Shown here: in pieces, positions 58,985 to 64,000 of the stretch
Numbering within the stretch: position 1 is the first letter of the stretch
Layout: every line of letters begins with the position of its first letter
Assembly (NCBI GenBank): GCA_017307065.1
Contig: JAFKGL010000012.1
Span: forward strand, 88,852-152,851
Direction of reading: 5' to 3'
Length of the DNA: 64,000 nt
From: Candidatus Paracaedimonas acanthamoebae
GTDB taxonomy: Bacteria > Pseudomonadota > Alphaproteobacteria > Caedimonadales > Caedimonadaceae
Translations under genes and position numbers: made by a program
The notes under the pieces: generated by a model
Databases searched by the model: none
Told to the model about the DNA's origin: nothing
What the model saw: the letters and a program-made list of their open reading frames with translations, nothing else

Positions 58985-59152
58985 CTAAGTTGTGAATTTA
59001 TCCTTAATATCAGAGAAAGCCTTTTCGACTTTAGTACCAAGTTCTCCGATTGTTCCAATGGCAACGACAGAAATAAGAGCTGCTAAGATTGCATATTCAA
59101 CCAAAGATGCCCCTTCTTCTTGTGTTAGGAAATTCTTTATTAATGTTTTCAT
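58985..59152 (-). CDS. Flp/TadE-type class IVb pilin
   Basis: Reading the minus strand from ATG 59152 gives 55 residues that start MKTLIKNFLTQEEGASLVEY and continue AILAALISVVAIGTIGELG. The cleavage site is G-A at about 14-15, followed by the conserved Glu-Tyr and one hydrophobic helix, the mark of Flp pilins. The ribosome site GAGGAGG lies 6 bases before the ATG and is among the strongest in the window. The C-terminus is a short charged segment (KVEKAFSDIKDKFTT). No tad secretion genes or prepilin peptidase are nearby, so it is an orphan here. It is short but well supported by composition, motif, ribosome site and terminator. Confidence 0.88.
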   Translation of the reverse strand: MKTLIKNFLTQEEGASLVEYAILAALISVVAIGTIGELGTKVEKAFSDIKDKFTT

Positions 59153-59317
59153 GGGAATCCTCCTCTTTTATTTATAATTATATTTATATTCTAACATTTT
59201 TATTATAATAATATAAGTATTAAAATATTATTAATAAGTTAAATTATAACTAATGAATTTTTTGTTAATATTTTACGTGAAGTTTTTTAACATAAGTTAT
59301 TTAAAAGTATAGCTTCT

Positions 59318-59345
59318 TTGACTTTGGTTAAAATCATGATAATAT
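59318..59345 (+). promoter_or_regulatory. Promoter of the amino-acid ABC transporter genes
   Basis: TTGACT and TAATAT spaced by 16 bp, ending 31 bp before the TTG start of the permease gene. Confidence 0.45.
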
Positions 59346-59376
59346 CTCCCATTATTTTTTTGATGAGAGAATCGTT

Positions 59377-60033
59377 TTGTTTCATTTTTCGATCGTTATT
59401 GATTCATTTCCATATATTCTTGAAGGGACGTTAGTTACCTTAAAGTACACCTTACTTTCTATATTTTTTGGTTTTATGATTGGCTCTATTTTAGCTTTAA
59501 TGAAGCTTTCTTCTTATAAAGCATTCAGAATTTTTTCTAACTTTTATACATCCATTTTTCGAGGGACGCCTTTGCTTGTGCAACTTTCCCTTATTTATTT
59601 TGCCCTTCCTCAATTAACGGGGTACCGAATTACAGCTTTTGAAGCTGGAGTCCTTGCTTTTTCACTTAATTCAGGAGCTTATGTCTCGGAAATCATTCGT
59701 GCTGGTATTCAAGCTGTTGATAAAGGGCAATTTGAAGCCGCAGCAGCTTTGGGTATCCCACAACACATTATGATGCGGGATATTATTTTTCCTCAAGCTA
59801 TTAAAAACATTCTACCCGCTCTGGTGAATGAATTTGTGAATCTTTTAAAAGAATCAGCCATCATTTCCATGATTGGAGAGGCTGATTTATTGAGGCGTGC
59901 AACTATTATTGCCGCTGAAAAATATATTTATTTTGAGCCACTTCTTGCTGTTGGGCTCATTTACTATATACTTGTTATTTTATTTTCTAAATTTGCAACT
60001 CTGTTAGAGAAAAGGTTGAACAAAAGTGATTAA
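59377..60033 (+). CDS. Polar amino-acid ABC transporter permease (HisM/GlnP type)
   Basis: The 218-residue product has about five transmembrane helices. It carries the EAA loop, EAAAALGIPQHIMMRDIIFPQ, which binds the ATPase, and an N-terminal LEGTLVTLKYT segment typical of the HisMQ subfamily. The start is TTG at 59377 with GAGAGA upstream. It overlaps the ATPase gene by 8 bp. One permease can form a homodimer. The substrate-binding protein is not in the neighbourhood. Confidence 0.92.
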   Translation: MFHFSIVIDSFPYILEGTLVTLKYTLLSIFFGFMIGSILALMKLSSYKAFRIFSNFYTSIFRGTPLLVQLSLIYFALPQLTGYRITAFEAGVLAFSLNSGAYVSEIIRAGIQAVDKGQFEAAAALGIPQHIMMRDIIFPQAIKNILPALVNEFVNLLKESAIISMIGEADLLRRATIIAAEKYIYFEPLLAVGLIYYILVILFSKFATLLEKRLNKSD

Positions 60034-60748
60034 AATTCAGAACCTCTCTAAAAATTTTATTCATCTGAATGTTCTTAAAAAGGTAACGGCAGAAGTTGTC
60101 CGAGGCGAAGTCGTGGCAATTTTAGGGCCGTCAGGATCAGGAAAGTCGACACTTTTGCGATGTCTTAATCTTTTGGAAAAACCCACAGAAGGTCAAATTT
60201 TTATCAATCAGAACGATATTACAAACTCAGCTTGTAATATTGCTTTGATTCGGCAAAAAATAGGAATGGTTTTTCAGCAGTTTAATCTCTTTCCCCATAT
60301 GACGGTCATGGAAAATCTTATTTATGCCCCTTGCCAAGTTTTAAAAGAATCTCGGCAGAGTGCCATAGTAAAAGCAAAAGAGCTTTTAAAGAAAGTTGGT
60401 CTTTTGAATAAAGCGTCTGCATATCCTACCCAACTTTCGGGTGGACAAAAGCAGCGAGTTGCGATTGCACGAGCTTTAGCGATGGAACCTGAAGTTATCC
60501 TTTTTGATGAGCCAACGTCGGCTTTAGATCCTGAAATGGTAAAAGAAGTTTTAGAAGTGATAAAAGACCTTGCCCAGCAAAAAATGACCATGGTGATTGT
60601 TACCCATGAAATGGGATTTGCACGAGAAGCAGCCGATCATATTTGGTTTTTAGATGATGGAGAGCTTCTTGAGGTTTCGACGCCCAAGGAATTTTTTAAA
60701 AAACCTAAGACACAACGTGCTCAACAATTTCTAGAGAAAGTTCTTTAA
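60026..60748 (+). CDS. Polar amino-acid ABC transporter ATP-binding protein (GlnQ type)
   Basis: The 240-residue product has Walker A GPSGSGKST (about 34-42), Q-loop QQFNLFPHMTV, signature LSGGQKQRVAIARAL, Walker B ILFDEPTSALD and the His switch VTHEMGFA. These are typical of GlnQ/HisP. The start is GTG at 60026, overlapping the permease gene by 8 bp. Confidence 0.95.
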   Translation: MIKIQNLSKNFIHLNVLKKVTAEVVRGEVVAILGPSGSGKSTLLRCLNLLEKPTEGQIFINQNDITNSACNIALIRQKIGMVFQQFNLFPHMTVMENLIYAPCQVLKESRQSAIVKAKELLKKVGLLNKASAYPTQLSGGQKQRVAIARALAMEPEVILFDEPTSALDPEMVKEVLEVIKDLAQQKMTMVIVTHEMGFAREAADHIWFLDDGELLEVSTPKEFFKKPKTQRAQQFLEKVL

Positions 60749-60750
60749 GA

Positions 60751-61224
60751 GTGTCCTTGTCTTCTCGGGATTTTCGGAAAGCCATGAGCCATTTTACGAC
60801 AGGTGTTGCAATTCTGACGCGATGTGATTCTGAAGGTGATCCTCATGGAATGACGATTAATTCGTTAACATCGACTTCTTTAGAGCCTCCGCTCTTATTG
60901 TTTTGCTTAAATAAATATTCAAAGACGGCCCTTTGTTTTACAGAGGCTTTCAACTTTGCAGTCAATATTTTGTCGAGTGATCAGGAGGCATTAGCAAGAA
61001 GTTTTGCCGTTCATGATTTAAAGGATTGGCAAGAGGTCGAATGGGAGGTTTCTTCTTTAGGGAATCCTATTTTAAAAGGCTGTGTAGCAGCTCTTGAATG
61101 CAAACCCAAAGCCATCCATGTTGCTGGCGATCATCATATTCTTATCGCGGAGGTCTTGCACCTAGAAAAAGGGGAGAGTGATCATCCTTTGGTCTTTTAT
61201 AAAAGTCACTTTCGTTCTTTCTAA
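60751..61224 (+). CDS. Flavin reductase-like domain protein (FMN-binding)
   Basis: The 157-residue product has the flavin-reductase split-barrel pattern: FRKAMSHFTTGVAILT, DPHGMTINSLTSTSLEPPLL and HHILIAEVLHLEKGE. Such proteins supply reduced flavin to monooxygenases or act alone. The GTG start is 2 bp after the ABC ATPase stop, so it is co-transcribed; no partner monooxygenase is visible in the window. Confidence 0.88.
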   Translation: MSLSSRDFRKAMSHFTTGVAILTRCDSEGDPHGMTINSLTSTSLEPPLLLFCLNKYSKTALCFTEAFNFAVNILSSDQEALARSFAVHDLKDWQEVEWEVSSLGNPILKGCVAALECKPKAIHVAGDHHILIAEVLHLEKGESDHPLVFYKSHFRSF

Positions 61225-61307
61225 TGAACATCGATCGCGCGACATAAATCTTCTTGTAAGAACTTATAATAATTAACTTTTTGGAAAAATATAACGAAAA
61301 AAAGATA

Positions 61308-61364
61308 TAATTTTATGAATTTCATAAAATTAATACTTGAAAACCACTTTATCTATGATACGTT
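61308..61364 (+). promoter_or_regulatory. 25-bp palindrome and promoter before the DUF2975 gene
   Basis: TAATTTTATGAA and TTCATAAAATTA around a central T (61308-61332) form a perfect palindrome with 12-bp arms. Four bases on, TTGAAA (61337-61342) and TACGTT (61359-61364), spaced by 16 bp, may be the promoter. The layout suggests an operator for a dimeric HTH protein, perhaps the one encoded downstream. Confidence 0.5.
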
Positions 61365-61395
61365 ATGAGAATGTAAAGTGATAAGGAAGAGTAAA

Positions 61396-61950
61396 GTGGA
61401 AAATAAATCTAAATATCTGAGATTGTTAGGGGCGTTAAAAAAATTTTTAATTGTGTATATTTGTATAACAGGTTTAATGCCTGTCTTAAATTGGTCACAG
61501 GATGTTTTGGGATTAGGAAAAATAGGGGAAATAGGTGGATTTTTTACGACATCTCTTTCTGTAGAGTCCTTAAAAGCATTAAGTACTGGTCAGCGTCTAA
61601 CGGGATGGTTTGTTGAGTCTATAGGAAGCGCGCTCTTTATTTTTGTTTTATTTTCTCTTCATAAGTTATTAGAACTCATTCGTAAAGGGCAGCCTTTTTC
61701 AACAGCGTCGATTTCTCTTTATGAGAAGATTGCGCGCTTCTATTTATTTTCAATTATTTACGATCTTATTTCTCGAACAGCAATGAGTCTTATTACCACA
61801 TGGCATCTACCCGTTGGACACAAGACAATATCTGTCACGTTTGGAACGGACAATATTAACAATATTCTATTGGCTTTGTGTCTTTACCTCATCATTTTCT
61901 TAATTAAGCAAGCTCATCAGATCTCTGAAGAGCAACGCATGGTTATTTAA
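61396..61950 (+). CDS. DUF2975 family membrane protein
   Basis: The product of about 184 residues has four transmembrane helices (about 15-33, 70-92, 115-137 and 155-172), the layout of DUF2975 proteins. I chose GTG at 61396, because AGGAAG lies 5-6 bases upstream; another GTG at 61378 is in frame. It lies 11 bp before an HTH gene. DUF2975 genes are commonly paired with a YozG-like HTH regulator; the function of the pair is unknown. Confidence 0.82.
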   Translation: MENKSKYLRLLGALKKFLIVYICITGLMPVLNWSQDVLGLGKIGEIGGFFTTSLSVESLKALSTGQRLTGWFVESIGSALFIFVLFSLHKLLELIRKGQPFSTASISLYEKIARFYLFSIIYDLISRTAMSLITTWHLPVGHKTISVTFGTDNINNILLALCLYLIIFLIKQAHQISEEQRMVI

Positions 61951-61961
61951 GGAGAAATCTT

Positions 61962-62210
61962 GTGAAAATTATTGTTCGTCTCGATGAATTAATGGCGCGT
62001 CGGAAAATGAAACTCAATAAGCTCTCTGAGCTTGTGGGTATTTCTGAAACGAATCTATCAATTTTGAAAACAGGAAAAGCAAAAGCGATAAGATTCTCAA
62101 CACTAGAGGCTATCTGCAAGGTTCTTGAATGCCAACCTGGGGATATTTTGGATATTGACGCGTTTCTTTTACCCATACAAGAGCATGAAAAAGAAAGAGC
62201 AGACTTATAA
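61962..62210 (+). CDS. Cro/CI-type helix-turn-helix regulator (YozG-like)
   Basis: The 82-residue product is mostly one HTH domain: VRLDELMARRKMKLNKLSEL, VGISETNLSILKTGKAKAI and STLEAICKVLECQPGDILD. It is the short regulator that accompanies DUF2975 proteins. The GTG start has AAGGAGAAA upstream. It probably regulates its own operon through the palindrome at 61308-61332, by analogy with similar pairs. Confidence 0.88.
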   Translation: MKIIVRLDELMARRKMKLNKLSELVGISETNLSILKTGKAKAIRFSTLEAICKVLECQPGDILDIDAFLLPIQEHEKERADL

Positions 62211-62440
62211 TCTTTAAGTTTTCGCAGCTGTAAGGGATGCCTCATTAATTTTACTGCTTTTTATAGAAGACATCTGTTAATAGTAAAGATAATTTTATAT
62301 ATTATCAAAGTATTAATAGGGAGATTAGCAAAAATAAAATAGAAATATCTCCCATAAATTTTAACATTTAAAAGATGATAAAAAGAGACAGACCTCTTAT
62401 TCAATCCGTCACAATATATTAATTAAGGCTATATGAATTG

Positions 62441-62488
62441 AAAAAACAGAAAGCTTATTTTCTTATCAATAAGACCCATAAGCTTTCT
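62441..62488 (-). terminator. Terminator of the LRR gene
   Basis: An 11-bp perfect stem AGAAAGCTTAT/ATAAGCTTTCT (62448-62458 with 62478-62488) is followed on the minus strand by G and six T. It lies 4 bp after the stop codon. Confidence 0.85.
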
Positions 62489-62492
62489 TGAA

Positions 62493-63554
62493 TTATTCGA
62501 GATTTAGGAACTCGTTTGAAGCGTAAGGTGAGGATTTTTGAGGGGGGGTCGCTAATGATTCTAAAGTTATCGCCCAGTTCCTATTTCTAGCTAATAAGGT
62601 TTCAACTTCTTGGGGCATTTCATGCTTAATTTTTAAACTTTGAAGAGTTGTATTAACTTCTAGTAAATTCTTTATTTCATCAATTAAGTCTTCGCTTGAA
62701 GTTCTCCCCTTTAGACTTAATTGACAGAGAGTTGTGTTCGTGCCTATCGCTTGCAATAAAGGTATCGCTTCTCTATTGGTAAACGAATTGATTTCTAATT
62801 TTAGCTTTTGAAGAGAAGGAAGGTATGGCAGGATTTTTAATAATCCTCTCATTCTTTCATCATCTAAAAATGATGTCTTTAACTTGAAACATCTAAGAGA
62901 AGAAAGGGTAGGGAGAAAGTCAGATAGAACATCTACGAAAAGGGTGTTTATAGTTATTTCTTCAAGCGTTGGACAACTTGAGAATACTGAGGATAAGGCC
63001 CGTGGGATGCCCTCCGGAAGATATGTCCGAATTATCTTTAAAGATGAAAGATTTGTTAAACTTGTAAAAGCTGATGTAAGAAATAATAAGCTATCTTGAC
63101 CTAATCTTAATTTCACAAACTCAAGGATTTTCAACTGTGAAAAAATATTCAATGACTTGATGAGAGAATTTATTGGTACTTTACTCGTAAAAATACTACC
63201 GGAACCGGAAAAGGTTAATTTTTCAAGATTTTGATATCGAAGCAGAGAGTTAATTTTAAAAGTATTTTTTTTTGAGTCATCAGTAAGTGTAAGGGAAATC
63301 GAGCGTATATGATTGTCGTCCTGGATTAAGTTTTCAAAGCTTGTAAATTCAGATAATGATTCAATGTTAGGAGTATTTTCTTCTATGTCTTCAGTAGATG
63401 AAAGTGCAATCGAGGGCACATCTTGGTTGGGTTTGTCGTTTAATTTTTCAGAATTTTTAGGTTGAGGTAAAGACTTATCTTTGGCTTTAGCTTTATTTTT
63501 TTTAGACTCATATTTTTGAGATTCTTCAGCTAATAAAACTGAAAGCGGGGGCAT
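62493..63554 (-). CDS. Leucine-rich-repeat protein (ribonuclease-inhibitor-like), 5' end frameshifted
   Basis: The longest intact frame gives 353 residues. Residues 1-60 are Lys/Ser-rich and disordered in appearance. From about 75 to 335 there are about eight to ten leucine-rich repeats of 24-28 residues, as in LTNLSSLKIIRTYLPEG and LPSLQKLKLEINSFTN, of the RNI type. Bacterial LRR proteins of this kind are often secreted effectors or surface proteins. The start at 63554 has no ribosome site. Upstream, the same frame encodes a signal peptide that is separated from its ATG by one extra A (see 63555-63654). Signal-peptide secretion followed by the LRR is therefore the likely native design. Confidence 0.75.
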   Translation of the reverse strand: MPPLSVLLAEESQKYESKKNKAKAKDKSLPQPKNSEKLNDKPNQDVPSIALSSTEDIEENTPNIESLSEFTSFENLIQDDNHIRSISLTLTDDSKKNTFKINSLLRYQNLEKLTFSGSGSIFTSKVPINSLIKSLNIFSQLKILEFVKLRLGQDSLLFLTSAFTSLTNLSSLKIIRTYLPEGIPRALSSVFSSCPTLEEITINTLFVDVLSDFLPTLSSLRCFKLKTSFLDDERMRGLLKILPYLPSLQKLKLEINSFTNREAIPLLQAIGTNTTLCQLSLKGRTSSEDLIDEIKNLLEVNTTLQSLKIKHEMPQEVETLLARNRNWAITLESLATPPQKSSPYASNEFLNLE

Positions 63555-63654
63555 CTGTTTGCCTGATTTATCTTTACGAAGAGAATTCCCAGCAAAAGCA
63601 AGGGAGGTAGATAAGTAAATAAAACCAATGGTTTGGACGATTTTTTTTGATCAT
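63555..63654 (-). other. Upstream signal-peptide coding region, out of frame by one base in an A8 run
   Basis: On the minus strand ATG ATC is followed by eight A (complement of 63641-63648). Removing one A gives MIKKIVQTIGFIYLSTSLAF then AGNSLRKDKSGKQ, joined directly to the 63554 frame. That is a textbook signal peptide with an AFA cleavage site. As written, ATG 63654 leads to a short unrelated peptide, while the signal-peptide frame has a stop just upstream and no start codon of its own. A mutation, a sequencing error, or slippage at the A run are all possible. Confidence 0.7.
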
Positions 63655-64000
63655 TTTATGTTACTTTCAGAAAATAATACTTGTCTAAAAAATAGATAAA
63701 AATATTTGTATCAATTACAAGTTAGAATTTAAAAAAAGTATTCTTTATCATAAAATATGTCAAATTGATAATGATTGGAGATTTTAAGAGCTAAAAATTA
63801 TTTATTAAATATTTGATTTATATTAATTATTTTATTATTTGGTGTGCTGAATTTTCTTGAAATTTGTATCAAGGTGTGATATGGTATTAATAGATGGTCA
63901 GAGATGAATCTCTTCCCTTATTAAGACTTAAAACTTCTTGATAATCCTTTTACTAAATCTCTTACATCTAGGTCATAAAAGAAGAATAAATCAGGGATTA
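63655..64000. other. Intergenic stretch at the right edge
   Basis: About 346 bp, very AT-rich, without a gene on either strand. It contains a promoter-like site on the plus strand (63857-63885) pointing out of the window and a small hairpin AGAGA/TCTCT near 63900-63915 in the predicted transcript. Nothing else recognised. Confidence 0.6.
63857..63885 (+). promoter_or_regulatory. Promoter-like site reading out of the window
   Basis: TTGAAA and TATGGT spaced by exactly 17 bp. The target would be a gene or RNA beyond base 64000. Confidence 0.45.

Noticed and set aside
58992..59177. A 61-codon plus-strand frame downstream of hup
   Set aside because: It is the complement of the Flp pilin gene, which has the better motif, ribosome site and terminator.
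62211..62492. Possible gene in the space after the HTH regulator
   Set aside because: No open frame with a ribosome site; only the LRR terminator was identified.

Overview
The window looks like a piece of an AT-rich alphaproteobacterial chromosome, most likely an intracellular or amoeba-associated lineage such as Holosporales or a relative. This is inferred from conserved alphaproteobacterial gene orders (rimP-nusA-infB-rbfA; ffh-rpsP-rimM-trmD-rplS; pdhA-pdhB-pdhC; nuoJKLMN-birA-coaX-rnj; rlpA-dacC-tmk-holB-tatD), low GC, a Rickettsia 17-kDa-antigen-like lipoprotein, gene remnants, and a secreted leucine-rich-repeat protein. No species can be named from the sequence alone. I saw no rRNA, tRNA, CRISPR array or intact insertion sequence.

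Layout. 1-6.2 kb: the 3' part of comEC, then a minus-strand translation/transcription operon (rimP, nusA, infB, rbfA). 6.2-7.1 kb: a gene-poor stretch with hairpins. 7.1-15.7 kb: a surface lipoprotein, typA, uvrA, a decayed xerC beside fsa, and priA. 15.7-19.9 kb: a DUF378 membrane protein and the SRP/ribosome operon. 19.9-28.5 kb: pyruvate dehydrogenase genes, miaA, and the rod-shape/peptidoglycan cluster mreBCD-mrdA. 28.6-37.9 kb: NADH dehydrogenase membrane subunits (nuoJ-N), then birA, coaX and ribonuclease J. 37.9-46.6 kb: an accessory island. 46.6-58.5 kb: housekeeping genes (map, sfsA, YdcF-like, rlpA, dacC, tmk, holB, tatD, an MBL hydrolase), a tricorn-like protease and an FtsB/DivIC-like protein. 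58.6-64 kb: an HU protein, an orphan Flp pilin, an amino-acid ABC transporter, a flavin reductase, a DUF2975-HTH pair and a secreted LRR protein whose signal peptide is out of frame by one base.

The most interesting region is 38.3-46.6 kb. Six minus-strand genes lie back to back: an amino-acid dehydrogenase homologue, a cupin, a VOC-dioxygenase-like domain fused to a D-serine dehydratase/D-threonine-aldolase-like PLP domain, an O-methyltransferase-family protein, a large unknown membrane protein and a class I methyltransferase. They are transcribed divergently from a LysR regulator. The 90-bp space between them holds a perfect 10-bp inverted repeat that is a natural LysR operator candidate. 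This reads as a small, regulated pathway that modifies an amino acid or the keto acid made from it. The substrate and product are unknown, and I do not recognise the cluster as a described system.

Genome erosion is visible at three places: a xerC remnant between uvrA and fsa, the first 70 codons of an AAA_14-type ATPase behind an intact-looking palindrome, and the homopolymer frameshift in the LRR gene.
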